DNA of 64,000 bases from the NCBI RefSeq assembly GCF_003026815.1, contig NZ_PYOG01000017.1, positions 1 to 64,000 of the forward strand, written 5' to 3'. Each line of letters opens with the position of its first letter. Position 1 is the first letter of the stretch. Origin of the DNA: Photobacterium damselae. Its GTDB lineage: Bacteria; Pseudomonadota; Gammaproteobacteria; Enterobacterales; Vibrionaceae. Of the stretch, positions 1 through 8,370 are shown in pieces. A program made the position numbers and the translations under genes. The notes under the pieces are model-generated. The model saw nothing but the letters and a program-made list of their open reading frames with translations. It was not told the DNA's origin and searched no databases.

Positions 1-416
1 TCCCTTGGAAAGACTACAGAGCAGTGACGGCTGATCTGAAGAAAATCTACCAATCAGCCACAGAAGATGAGGCTCTGCTGGCTCTAGAGCAGTTCTCTGC
101 CCGATGGGATAGTAAGTATCCTCAAATCAGTCGCTCTTGGACGACGCATTGGGACAACCTCAATACCTTGTTTAGCTACCCAGAGGACATCCGCCGAGCG
201 ATCTACACGACTAACGCCATTGAATCCCTCAACAGCGTCATTAGAAAAGCGATTAAGAAGCGCAAGCTGTTCCCAACGGATGAGTCAGCTCGAAAGGTGA
301 TCTACCTAGCTATCCGTGATGCTTCTAAGAAGTGGACGATGCCGATTAGAAACTGGCGACAAGCTCTAAACCGCTTTATGATTATGTTCGAAGACCGACT
401 CTCTGAGTACATGTAA
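1..416 (+). CDS. IS256-family transposase, C-terminal part (runs off the window)
   Basis: C-terminal ~138 residues of a DDE (mutator-type) transposase that cuts and rejoins the element ends. The frame is open from the first bases of the window (reading PWKDYRAVTADL before the GTG at 24), so the gene begins upstream and the GTG is not its start. Family hallmarks visible are the YTTNAIESLNSVIRK block, which carries the last acidic catalytic residue of the DDE triad, and the WRQALNRFMIMFEDR tail. The stop codon is followed directly by the element's inverted repeat. No frameshift is seen in the visible part, so the copy may be intact; this cannot be judged without the upstream sequence. Confidence 0.92.
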   Translation, partial: PWKDYRAVTADLKKIYQSATEDEALLALEQFSARWDSKYPQISRSWTTHWDNLNTLFSYPEDIRRAIYTTNAIESLNSVIRKAIKKRKLFPTDESARKVIYLAIRDASKKWTMPIRNWRQALNRFMIMFEDRLSEYM

Positions 417-449
417 CCTCGACAGTTACACAGAATTATTTACAGGGTC
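1..449 (+). mobile_element. Right end of an IS256-family insertion sequence
   Basis: The window opens inside an insertion sequence. The transposase reading frame ends at 416 and is followed by a short tail (about 421-449) whose outer end reads, inwards, GACCCTGTAAATAATTCTG, as expected for an IS256-type terminal inverted repeat. The boundary near 449 is inferred from where the flanking lipoprotein gene loses similarity to its intact neighbour. The left end and the target duplication lie outside the window, so the exact edge is not provable here. Confidence 0.75.
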
Positions 450-1528
450 TGTTTTTTTAATGCGTAATCAAAAGATTCTTTCACTTTTTCTTGGGTATAT
501 AGTTCAGGATTGTATGACCAATCTTCCATTGTTTCACAAATTTCAAAATCTACCGGCTTTTGCTGCCAACGATGATCAAACTCATAATCTGGATATTCAT
601 TAGGATAAGGCCCCGAACCTTTTGTATGCTCAATTGCGTATGGATAGCCTTGCTCCATATGATTCCATCCCCATTCTGCCCAATCACCTAAACAGTCAGC
701 TCGCCAACCAAAGCCTTTTAGAGTTGCATAACTTAATGTATCTTCATCTTTTGAATTAATGAGCATTGTTTTTGTCGTTCGTGGAAAAGTTTTTTCAACA
801 AGATCAACATAATAAAAAAGCTCTTCGTTGGTATAGCCCTGTGATATAAGATCTGGATGTTGCGGAGTTTGAATTGTTCGACTAGCCATATGCCATTCTC
901 CCCACGTACCGACTAAACCAACATCAAGACGAAGAATATTATTATTGCCGTCATATTTATCGCCTAGTGCTTGCATTAACTGGGCAACTTTTTCCTTAAA
1001 ATAGGGCTGATTATAATCAGGAATAAATTCAGCATTGGTTGAACAACCCTCCCACTGACCTGATGGAATAGTGCTGCTCAGTTGATCCTTAATCCAACAT
1101 GGAACACCTAAAATTGGTTGGAAGTTGAAACCAAGCTCTCCATAATAGGTTTCACCTGGAGCTGCTAGCGTCATAATACGAAAAACTAATTTTTTATTAT
1201 GTTTTATGGCGTCTTTCAATGCCGTGTCGATGACCGAAAAATCATATTCACCATCTCGAGGTTCTAGTTGTTCCCAATACCAACGATAGTACACAACACT
1301 TGTTACTGGATAGCTTGGGACAGGTGTGTAGGGATCATCATGGATATGGATTGATGATAAATCAGTAAAGCCAATATCAGGGTTAACCAAAACATTACTA
1401 TTTATCAGTGGGGTAATGGATTGAATGTTATCAGGTAGTAATGGCAAAGTATTCGCATTGCTAGAACTATCATTGCAGCCCAGAAGAATAGATAAAGATA
1501 GGACTGGGATAATATAACTTTTAGGCAT
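440..1528 (-). CDS. DUF4832/DUF4874-type lipoprotein, C-terminus lost to IS insertion
   Basis: Predicted secreted lipoprotein of unknown substrate. The signal peptide ends in a lipobox (SILLGC, Cys about residue 18). The body resembles TIM-barrel glycosidase-like DUF4874/DUF4832 proteins: YRWYWEQLEPRDGEYDFSVID near residue 80-100, LDVGLVGTWGEWHMAS near 205-220 and DCLGDWAEWGWNHME near 280. It closely parallels the neighbouring 504-residue protein up to FDYALKK. There the sequence switches into the insertion sequence, reads QTL and stops at a TAA supplied by the IS end. About 158 residues, covering the C-terminal beta-sandwich of the paralogue, are missing. The product is therefore probably a damaged protein. 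The function is not known; a sugar-active role is inferred from the fold only. Confidence 0.8.
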   Translation of the reverse strand: MPKSYIIPVLSLSILLGCNDSSSNANTLPLLPDNIQSITPLINSNVLVNPDIGFTDLSSIHIHDDPYTPVPSYPVTSVVYYRWYWEQLEPRDGEYDFSVIDTALKDAIKHNKKLVFRIMTLAAPGETYYGELGFNFQPILGVPCWIKDQLSSTIPSGQWEGCSTNAEFIPDYNQPYFKEKVAQLMQALGDKYDGNNNILRLDVGLVGTWGEWHMASRTIQTPQHPDLISQGYTNEELFYYVDLVEKTFPRTTKTMLINSKDEDTLSYATLKGFGWRADCLGDWAEWGWNHMEQGYPYAIEHTKGSGPYPNEYPDYEFDHRWQQKPVDFEICETMEDWSYNPELYTQEKVKESFDYALKKQTL

Positions 1529-1602
1529 TGTTGTCTAATTAATGTTCTAATGAAATTTATCTTATAATATGTTGAATTGTTTTTTTTATATCAAATTAAT
1601 GT

Positions 1603-1631
1603 AAAAAAGGAGATGTTAAATCTCCTTTTTT
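1603..1631 (-). terminator. Bidirectional rho-independent terminator
   Basis: Perfect 12 bp inverted repeat AAAAAAGGAGAT (1603-1614) and ATCTCCTTTTTT (1620-1631) with a 5 nt loop, giving a U-run on either strand. It sits 19 bp after the stop of the leftward gene at 1650-3164 and before the truncated paralogue, so the two paralogues are probably separate transcripts. Confidence 0.8.
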
Positions 1632-1649
1632 ATTTGTTATTTTAGAATA

Positions 1650-3164
1650 TTATTTAATATATACATCACCTATTGTATGCCATCCATCATTATCTCTACC
1701 AAAAATACCTAACTTTATAGCTGGGTTATTATTTTTATCGAGTAGTGCAACTTGTAATTTATACATTCCCGTTTGCATATTAACTGGCAATGAAAAAATA
1801 TTGTTTTGATTGTAATTATGTGCATCTTGGTTTATATCCTCTGCAGGATACCATTTTGTTATATCATTTTCTGTATTCCAAGTAATGATGCTATTATTTT
1901 TTTGATTTATTAATCTCCAAGAAACAGGATAATTATTATAGCTTGGAGCTGAACCGACATTCTTCCATGTTGAATTAATCGTTATATTACTACCTGGTTT
2001 AAAATTACTAATTAATTGTACAAAAGATAACTCAAATCGATAACCTAATTTTTTAAGAAAATCATCCATTAAATCTTGGTACATTTCAGGGACATTACCT
2101 GATTTTATATTTAATAAAGAAGCATGTTTATTTAAAGCAAAGTCAAAAGTTTGTTTGATTTTGTCTCTTGTATATATATTTGGTTCATAACTAAAATCAT
2201 TTAACGAGGTACAAACCTCAAAATCGACTGGAGCTGTTTTCCAATGTTGAGAAAAATTTTGATATGCATGTCGGTTTGCTAAAGTACTGTTACCTTCTAT
2301 AAAGTTTATTGTGTCTGGATAACCATTTTCCATGTGATTCCATCCCCAAGGAGCCCAGTCACCTAGGCAATCAGCACGCCAACCTAAATTTAATCTAGAT
2401 GTTACATCACTTGCGATTGTTTCTGATCTTGAACCCAAATCAATCGATAGTTGTTGGTCTGGGAAAGCGTTATGCATCATATCAACATAGGGTTTTAAAT
2501 CTTCATATGTATAGCCGTTTTGACCTAATTCAGCATGATCTGCATGAGTTGCAAGATTCCATTCCCCCCATGTACCAACAAGGCCAACATCAATTCTTAA
2601 GATGTTTTTATTAGAGTTATATCGTTGGCCCATAGCATTAACAAATTTAGTTAATTTTTCTTTTAGTAAAGGATTTTTATAGTCCACAACATAGCTATTA
2701 TCATCTTTACAAATATCAAAGGTATTCGGATCTATTTGTTTTTTTAACCAACACGGTATTCCCAGTGTTTTTTTACCTGCTAATGGTGATGGATTATAAT
2801 AGGTTTCATTAAGTCCTGACATTGTCATAAACCGAAAAACAAATTTTTTTCCTAAATTTTTCGCTTGATTAATTGTGTCATCAATAAGTTGAAAATTATA
2901 TTTTCCTTCTTCAGTTTCTAATTCTTCCCAATACCATCGAAAATAAACAACTGAAGTTTCTGGATGAGTTGGTTCAGACCACCAAGGATCATTTCTTCTA
3001 TCAAAAGTATGAAAATCTGTAATACCAATATCTGGATTAACTAATATATCATTGATTGTTTCTGGATAATAATTAATTGTTTCTTGCTTCTGCTTGCTAT
3101 AAGCATTTTGACTAATGATTAATGAAGAAATAAGAGCGGCATAATATAAATTTGTTTTTTTCAT
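1650..3164 (-). CDS. Secreted DUF4832/DUF4874-type protein, intact paralogue
   Basis: Full-length (504 aa) relative of the truncated gene downstream. A Sec signal peptide is clear (Lys-Lys start, hydrophobic core, cleavage near NAYS, residue 23) and has no lipobox, so the mature protein is likely periplasmic or secreted rather than lipidated. The N-terminal two thirds carry the glycosidase-like pattern: YFRWYWEELETEEGKYNF near 75-92, RIDVGLVGTWGEWNL near 190-205 and DCLGDWAPWGWNHMENGYP near 268. The last ~150 residues look like an Ig-like beta-sandwich of the DUF4832 type (NVGSAPSYNNYPVSWRLI). A GGAT element lies about 9 nt before the ATG. Several members of these families are called beta-galactosidase-like, but no activity can be assigned from sequence. 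Base composition is noticeably AT-richer than the genes that follow. Confidence 0.8.
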   Translation of the reverse strand: MKKTNLYYAALISSLIISQNAYSKQKQETINYYPETINDILVNPDIGITDFHTFDRRNDPWWSEPTHPETSVVYFRWYWEELETEEGKYNFQLIDDTINQAKNLGKKFVFRFMTMSGLNETYYNPSPLAGKKTLGIPCWLKKQIDPNTFDICKDDNSYVVDYKNPLLKEKLTKFVNAMGQRYNSNKNILRIDVGLVGTWGEWNLATHADHAELGQNGYTYEDLKPYVDMMHNAFPDQQLSIDLGSRSETIASDVTSRLNLGWRADCLGDWAPWGWNHMENGYPDTINFIEGNSTLANRHAYQNFSQHWKTAPVDFEVCTSLNDFSYEPNIYTRDKIKQTFDFALNKHASLLNIKSGNVPEMYQDLMDDFLKKLGYRFELSFVQLISNFKPGSNITINSTWKNVGSAPSYNNYPVSWRLINQKNNSIITWNTENDITKWYPAEDINQDAHNYNQNNIFSLPVNMQTGMYKLQVALLDKNNNPAIKLGIFGRDNDGWHTIGDVYIK

Positions 3165-3364
3165 AATTAATATCCAGTTGCTGGTTTGATATTGAATATG
3201 CCAAAAAACAAAATTTAGTAAATATACTTTTTTGTGATCTTGGTTCCGTTGTTTTTATTTAAAATTAAAAAAACATTGATTTCGACAAAATATTGTCGTT
3301 GTCATTTTTTTGTCGTAAATGTAATTATATGTTTGACTCTTATTAATATTTATATCATGAATTA

Positions 3365-3398
3365 TTTAGACCTGTTAATAATGAATAACAGGTCTAAA
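3365..3398 (-). terminator. Hairpin downstream of the acyl-CoA ligase gene
   Basis: Perfect 13 bp inverted repeat, TTTAGACCTGTTA (3365-3377) and TAACAGGTCTAAA (3386-3398), loop 8 nt. It lies 19 bp beyond the stop of the leftward gene ending at 3417. The following U-run is short, so termination is likely but not certain. Confidence 0.6.
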
Positions 3399-3416
3399 AT
3401 AATTAAAATTGAAAGA

Positions 3417-5105
3417 TTATTCCCACTGTATTAGTGTGTTTTTTGGCCAGTTGCTACCAATTTCATGATACTGTTTTTCTAAGATATGCCGTTTTATTTT
3501 TAATGTTGGAGTTAGAATGCCATTTTCTATACTCCATGGTTCTTTGATCATGAGTACCCCTCGAATTTGGGCATGGGATTCGAGCTCGCTATTAAGTTTT
3601 GCAATCACTTTATGAACTCGCTTTTCATATCGAGCACGATCAAAATTAGGAAAACTATGAGGGACGGCTAATAGAATCGGTCCTGGCATACCGGATCCGA
3701 TGATACACATAAGCTCTAAGTTGCTTAATTCAAAGAGTCTCTTTTCGATAGGGACTGGCGCTACAAATTTGCCTTTACTTGTTTTAAAGGTGTCTTTGAT
3801 TCGTCCCTCTATTGTGATGTAACCATCTTCATCAATAGAACCTAAATCGCCCGTATGAAGCCAACCATCTTCATCAATGGTTTCTTTGGTTGCTTCTTCA
3901 TTTTTATAATAGCCACTGAATAATCCTTTACCACGAACAAGAATTTCTTCCTCAGCTGTCAGTTTTATTTCAATTCCTGGACCTGCATTACCTACTGAAC
4001 CAATTTTGTCTGCTCTAAATGGATAATTTAAGGTGCTATAGGCAAAAGACTCCGTCATTCCCCAAGCCTCGGTGATATTAAGTCCAATATGACGGTACCA
4101 TTCCAGTAAAGCAGGTGATACAGGGGCTGAGCCGCAGCCTAAAACGCGTGCTTTATCTAGGCCTAAACCATCAGCAAGTTTTCGCTTAATGAGTCCTGAA
4201 ATAAATGGAATTTTTAATAATAAATTGAGTTTAGCAGGCGGTAGTTTCTCATGAATACGTTGTTGAAACAGAGTCCACAATCTCGGGACTGAAATGAAGA
4301 GAGTTGGGCGATGCATTTTGACATCGTCTATAAACGTATCTAACGACTCTGGAAATGCTACTTGGATCCCTGCTTGGACTGATGTACCGAATATGTAGAC
4401 TCGTTCTGTAATATGAGCAAGAGGTAAATAGGAGAATAGACGTTCATTTTCTTTGATACCGATATGCTCGATCAGACGTTGTGAAGACCAGGCAAATGCG
4501 CCGTAACTTAGCATCGCACCTTTAGGTAGCCCAGAGGTTCCAGATGTGTAGACAATAGACATGATGTCTTCATGAGAATGCTGAGGTCTTTCTTGGCTTG
4601 GTTCGTATTTCGCAATGAGTTCGTCAAATTGGTATTGGCATTTAGGAGCGGTAGAATAATTAAAGCCGATCGTTGGTATGTAAGCATGCTTTGCACATAC
4701 CGAATTAACCGCTTTCTCATCATCTAGTTTTCCTATAAGGATGATTTTAGATTCACTATGAGTAATGCAGTGTTCTATTGTGTCAGCGCCAGCCGTTGGA
4801 AAAATTGGTACACTAATATAACTTCCAAGCATCATAGCTAGGTCGGTGATAAACCATTCAGCGCAGTTTTTAGCGATTAATGCCACACGATCACCAGGTT
4901 GAATTCCCATATCACGCAGACAAGATACGAGGCGAAGTGCTTTATCTAATACATCAGCATAGGTGTAATCAGTAAACTCTCGATTAATAATCTGACGTAA
5001 AAAAACCTCGTTAGGCTTCTTCTCTGCCCATTGAATTAACATATTGTAAGGTAAAGATTGATCCATCATGAAGTCCTTTGAAGGGTAGTTTAATGGCACA
5101 CTCAT
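3417..5105 (-). CDS. Long-chain acyl-CoA ligase (AMP-forming), FadD-like
   Basis: ANL-superfamily enzyme of 562 aa, predicted to activate a fatty acid with ATP and CoA via an acyl-adenylate. The P-loop-like motif YTSGTSGLPKG is at about 186-196, the TEAWGMTE block near 340 and the hinge GWLHTGDLG near 418, followed by GRIKDTFKTSKGKFVAP. These fit the long FAA1/FadD15-type group better than acetyl-CoA synthetase. The catalytic Lys region near the C-terminus reads GILTPTLKIKR. No signal peptide is present; cytoplasmic or membrane-surface location is expected. The ATG at 5105 has AAGGAAG at good spacing. It stands alone as a transcription unit, divergent from the L,D-transpeptidase gene. Acyl chain length preference cannot be read from the sequence. 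Confidence 0.88.
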   Translation of the reverse strand: MSVPLNYPSKDFMMDQSLPYNMLIQWAEKKPNEVFLRQIINREFTDYTYADVLDKALRLVSCLRDMGIQPGDRVALIAKNCAEWFITDLAMMLGSYISVPIFPTAGADTIEHCITHSESKIILIGKLDDEKAVNSVCAKHAYIPTIGFNYSTAPKCQYQFDELIAKYEPSQERPQHSHEDIMSIVYTSGTSGLPKGAMLSYGAFAWSSQRLIEHIGIKENERLFSYLPLAHITERVYIFGTSVQAGIQVAFPESLDTFIDDVKMHRPTLFISVPRLWTLFQQRIHEKLPPAKLNLLLKIPFISGLIKRKLADGLGLDKARVLGCGSAPVSPALLEWYRHIGLNITEAWGMTESFAYSTLNYPFRADKIGSVGNAGPGIEIKLTAEEEILVRGKGLFSGYYKNEEATKETIDEDGWLHTGDLGSIDEDGYITIEGRIKDTFKTSKGKFVAPVPIEKRLFELSNLELMCIIGSGMPGPILLAVPHSFPNFDRARYEKRVHKVIAKLNSELESHAQIRGVLMIKEPWSIENGILTPTLKIKRHILEKQYHEIGSNWPKNTLIQWE

Positions 5106-5366
5106 TGCTTCTTCCTTATTATAAATAGTCTTTAGAGTGATTCGTTTTTGTCCATATTGATAATTCTAAGTATAGGCAGAGGTTTTTATTAATGTGCAAT
5201 CATACACTTATATTTTATGTGGATGATGTCTCATTCTTAGTGTTAATACTCAGTTCTATTTGCGATCTAGAAGAACAAAAGAAGAAAACCGTTAAGTGAT
5301 GAGTGACATTTATTCTGATGTGGGTTATAACCCGACCTGTTTTGTCTTGGGTCGTTTGGAGATATT

Positions 5367-6086
5367 GTGAAAATTCTTCGCGCTTTTTGGGGTATTGGAC
5401 TGATGTCTGTACTATGTCAGCCTGTTTTGGCCTCTAATTATTCATACAATGATTTTCCACCCAAAGGAAGTCGTACTGTAGATGATGTTATCAAACGTTA
5501 CCAACCTATTGTTGAGCCTAGATTAAAGATTGATTTTGCTCGCGCTGAGGTTTCTTATCCTCCCAAAAAAATTGCGTTATTTGCGATGAAAAATGAGCAA
5601 AAAATGGAGTTATGGGCAGAGGAAGGTGATACATGGCATCTTATTAAAAACTATCCAATAACAAAGTTAAGCGGTGTTATGGGGCCAAAAAAGCGAGAAG
5701 GGGATAAGCAGATTCCGGAAGGGATTTATCAAGTTGAATTCCTCAATCCTAATAGTCAGTATCACTTATCGATGAAACTTAACTACCCCAATGATTTTGA
5801 TTTGAAGTATGCAAAGTTAGAGGGAAGAACAAAGCCTGGTACTAATATTTTCATTCATGGCAAGGAATCATCTGTTGGCTGTTTAGCTATTGGTGATGTT
5901 GCTATTGAAGAGTTATTTGTTTTAGCGAAAAATACGGGAATCGACAATATTGATGTGGTTATTAGTCCTTATGATCCAAGAACAAGAACTTTAGTACCCA
6001 CACTCTCTGAGCCATATTGGACGTCCATTCTCTATCGCGATATTACCCATGTAGCTCAGCAGTTTGATAGCAAAAGACATCTATAA
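5367..6086 (+). CDS. YafK-like L,D-transpeptidase-fold (YkuD) periplasmic protein
   Basis: Periplasmic cell-wall enzyme of 239 aa. A signal peptide spans residues 1-22 (cleavage near VLAS). The YkuD catalytic signature HGxxxSxGC is present as IHGKESSVGCLAIGD, with His164 and Cys172 as predicted catalytic residues. The preceding MGPKKREGDKQIPEGIY block matches the YafK/DpaA subgroup. In E. coli the YafK protein (DpaA) releases Braun lipoprotein from peptidoglycan instead of making 3-3 crosslinks, so hydrolase rather than transpeptidase activity is possible. Translation probably starts at the GTG at 5367, which has GGAG 5-6 nt upstream. It is monocistronic, with about 210 bp before the next gene. 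Confidence 0.87.
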   Translation: MKILRAFWGIGLMSVLCQPVLASNYSYNDFPPKGSRTVDDVIKRYQPIVEPRLKIDFARAEVSYPPKKIALFAMKNEQKMELWAEEGDTWHLIKNYPITKLSGVMGPKKREGDKQIPEGIYQVEFLNPNSQYHLSMKLNYPNDFDLKYAKLEGRTKPGTNIFIHGKESSVGCLAIGDVAIEELFVLAKNTGIDNIDVVISPYDPRTRTLVPTLSEPYWTSILYRDITHVAQQFDSKRHL

Positions 6087-6299
6087 CAAAGGCTCTAAAG
6101 GAATAAAGTGTGATATTGAGCATATAATTCACCTTAGCCTTCGTTAGAGAACAAAATTTATAAAAATTTAATACACAAATTGTGGCTTATCGTATTTCAT
6201 TTTGTAATACTTTACAGCACATAATACCAAACAGATGAATACCATCGATTACGGAAGCTTATCGGTGGTAAACACAGATACAAAGAGTAATACTTATTT

Positions 6300-6761
6300 A
6301 TGCCAAAGCGTAGTAAAGAAGATACCGAGATTACAATTCAAACGATCATGGATGCCGTTGTAGATCAGATTCTGACATTAGGCTACGACAAAATGTCTTA
6401 CACCACTTTGAGTAATCAGACAGGCATATCGCGTACAGGCATTAGCCATCATTTTCCTAAGAAACAAGATTTTGCTAATGCTCTTGATGGGCGCATTTTT
6501 CAAATTTTTGTTGAAAAACTCGATCTCGAACATGGGTTAGAAAACTTTTCTCTTAGTTGGAATCGAGCACTAGATGATGAAAAGTTCAGAGCTGTATTGC
6601 GATTACTATTTTTACACATTTCAGCGACTGAAACCTCTCATGAATTTGCAAGTAAAGGTATTGAGCGTTTGTTTACTATCTGTGTAGAGAAATTTGGAAT
6701 TGAAAGCAATGAAGAACTAGAGTGTTTATTAGGTCGATCGTTAGTCCGCTTGGCAAAGTAA
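6300..6761 (+). CDS. TetR/AcrR-family transcriptional regulator
   Basis: Short (153 aa) one-component regulator. The N-terminal ~60 residues are a TetR-type helix-turn-helix: MDAVVDQILTLGYDKMSYTTLSNQTGISRTGISHHFPKKQDF, with the recognition helix around residues 40-52. The C-terminal ligand/dimer part is shorter than the usual ~190-210 aa family length but shows no frameshift. It lies 170 bp upstream of, and co-directional with, a TolC/HlyD/ABC-2 export operon, so control of that operon is the simplest inference. A strong terminator separates the two, so they are probably transcribed separately. The Shine-Dalgarno sequence before the ATG is weak. Confidence 0.85.
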   Translation: MPKRSKEDTEITIQTIMDAVVDQILTLGYDKMSYTTLSNQTGISRTGISHHFPKKQDFANALDGRIFQIFVEKLDLEHGLENFSLSWNRALDDEKFRAVLRLLFLHISATETSHEFASKGIERLFTICVEKFGIESNEELECLLGRSLVRLAK

Positions 6762-6783
6762 GCGTTATCTCTCTTTTTCTTAG

Positions 6784-6817
6784 AAAAACCACCTTTATTG
6801 CAAAGGTGGTTTTTTTA
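6784..6817 (+). terminator. Rho-independent terminator after the TetR gene
   Basis: AAAAACCACCTTT (6784-6796), loop ATTGC, AAAGGTGGTTTTT (6802-6814), followed by further T residues to 6817. It lies 23 bp past the TetR stop codon and before the export operon. Confidence 0.85.
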
Positions 6818-6930
6818 TATATAGCTTTAGCCAATAATATTAAAATGAACTATCTAGATAAGTTGAATTCTAGAGCTAAAACTCTAAAATGGTCAAAAAA
6901 GTCATATATTGGCTTCAGAAGGATTTATGA

Positions 6931-8370
6931 ATGAGAGTTAAGCCATTTACATTACCTAAGCTAGCCCTCGCGCTGTTTGCTTTATCGCCTATAGCTGGCC
7001 AAGCTGAATCAGTCAGCTTTAGTCAAGCTTGGCAAACTGTCGTTAGTCAAAATGAAGGGCTAGCGGCAGAACGAACAAAAGTTGATCAAGCTAAATATCT
7101 ACAAGATGCTGCTTGGGATCTGAATTTACCCCAAGTTAGTGTCGGTGCGAATTATACTCGTTTAGATGATAACATTGAGATATCACCATCCGATTTATTT
7201 TCAAGCATGCCAGCTTCTGGTTCTGATGCTGGTAAAGTTATTTCTCAATTAGCAGAGCAGTTGTCTAAACTAACGGGTACTGATTTCAATTCTTTATTCA
7301 CCTCTCAAATCACGGATAAAGATGTTTTTACCAGCTCTATTCGCGCTATTTGGCCTATTTTTACTGGTGGGCGCATTAATGCTGCTCAAGCCATTGCAGA
7401 AGGTAAAACCGAAGAAGCTAAATATATGCTGGCCATGAAAAAGCAAGCTACCTATGAAGACCTTTCTCGATTTTACTTTGGCGTTGTGCTTGCTGAGCAG
7501 GTATATAAAACCCGACAAGAAGTAGAGGCCGGATTAAAACAGCATTTTGAGCATGCGGTTAAGCTCCAACAACAAGGGCAAATAGCTCGTGTGGAACGAT
7601 TACAGGCAGAAGCTGCCTACGACAAAGCAAAAGTAGAAACACAAAAATCAAAGCGAGACTTAGAAATTGTGCAAGTTGCGTTAACTAAGCTTCTTAACGC
7701 GAGCTCGCCAATAACCCCAACAACGACATTGTTTACTAATGAGCAGTTACCTAATTTAGATTCTTTTCTTTCTCAGACTCTAACCACGTATCCTGGTTTG
7801 CACTTATTAGATGCAAAACGCAAACAAGCTAATGGTTTAATTGATGTGGAGAAGGGCAAGTATTATCCAGAAGTTTACCTATATGGTAATTACAATATTT
7901 ATGATGGACATTCTCTTGCTGCAGAATTAACACCTGATTGGGCCGTTGGGGTTGGCGTCAATATTCCATTAATTGATAACACGGGTCGAAGCGGTAAATT
8001 AAAGGCAGCACACAGCGCAGTATCGCAGGTTAATCATTTGCAAGCGCAAGCAAAACAAGATCTTTCTGTTTTAGTTGAGAAAACCTATAAAGAAGCAAAC
8101 CAAGCTTTGGAAGAGTATCAAGGCCTACAATCGAGCTTAAATTTAGCTAATGAAAATGTCCGTTTACGGGAAAAAGCGTTTAGCCAAGGACTTTCAACAT
8201 CATTAGATGTGGTTGATGCAGAATTGTTTTTAGCCAGTATTAAGACTCAACGTTTAGCAGCATCATATCAATACATCACATCTTTAACTCGTCTTTTGGC
8301 TATCAGTGGTCAAATGAGTGAATTTAATCAGTATCAAAAATATCGCGGTCTTGAGGTTCAATCTAAATGA
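6931..8370 (+). CDS. TolC-family outer-membrane efflux channel
   Basis: Outer-membrane exit duct (479 aa) for a tripartite exporter. The signal peptide ends near SPIAGQAES (cleavage about residue 25). The rest has the internal two-fold organisation of OEP proteins: long heptad-rich helices at about 170-260 and 375-455, with the beta-strand regions between them (TSSIRAIWPIFTGGRINA near 130-147 and DWAVGVGVNIPLIDNTGRSGK near 335-355). The ATG at 6931 is preceded by AGAAGGAT. It is the first gene of a four-gene operon; its stop overlaps the start of the HlyD-type gene by 4 bp (ATGA), which indicates translational coupling. Confidence 0.9.
   Translation: MRVKPFTLPKLALALFALSPIAGQAESVSFSQAWQTVVSQNEGLAAERTKVDQAKYLQDAAWDLNLPQVSVGANYTRLDDNIEISPSDLFSSMPASGSDAGKVISQLAEQLSKLTGTDFNSLFTSQITDKDVFTSSIRAIWPIFTGGRINAAQAIAEGKTEEAKYMLAMKKQATYEDLSRFYFGVVLAEQVYKTRQEVEAGLKQHFEHAVKLQQQGQIARVERLQAEAAYDKAKVETQKSKRDLEIVQVALTKLLNASSPITPTTTLFTNEQLPNLDSFLSQTLTTYPGLHLLDAKRKQANGLIDVEKGKYYPEVYLYGNYNIYDGHSLAAELTPDWAVGVGVNIPLIDNTGRSGKLKAAHSAVSQVNHLQAQAKQDLSVLVEKTYKEANQALEEYQGLQSSLNLANENVRLREKAFSQGLSTSLDVVDAELFLASIKTQRLAASYQYITSLTRLLAISGQMSEFNQYQKYRGLEVQSK

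Noticed and set aside
3234..3434. Open frame of 66 codons upstream of the acyl-CoA ligase end
   Set aside because: Low-complexity Ile/Phe/Lys/Asn translation of AT-rich intergenic DNA that spans a terminator hairpin.
6722..6934. Open frame of 70 codons bridging the TetR and TolC genes
   Set aside because: It reads through the strong terminator at 6784-6817 and overlaps the TetR end in another frame; no ribosome binding site.
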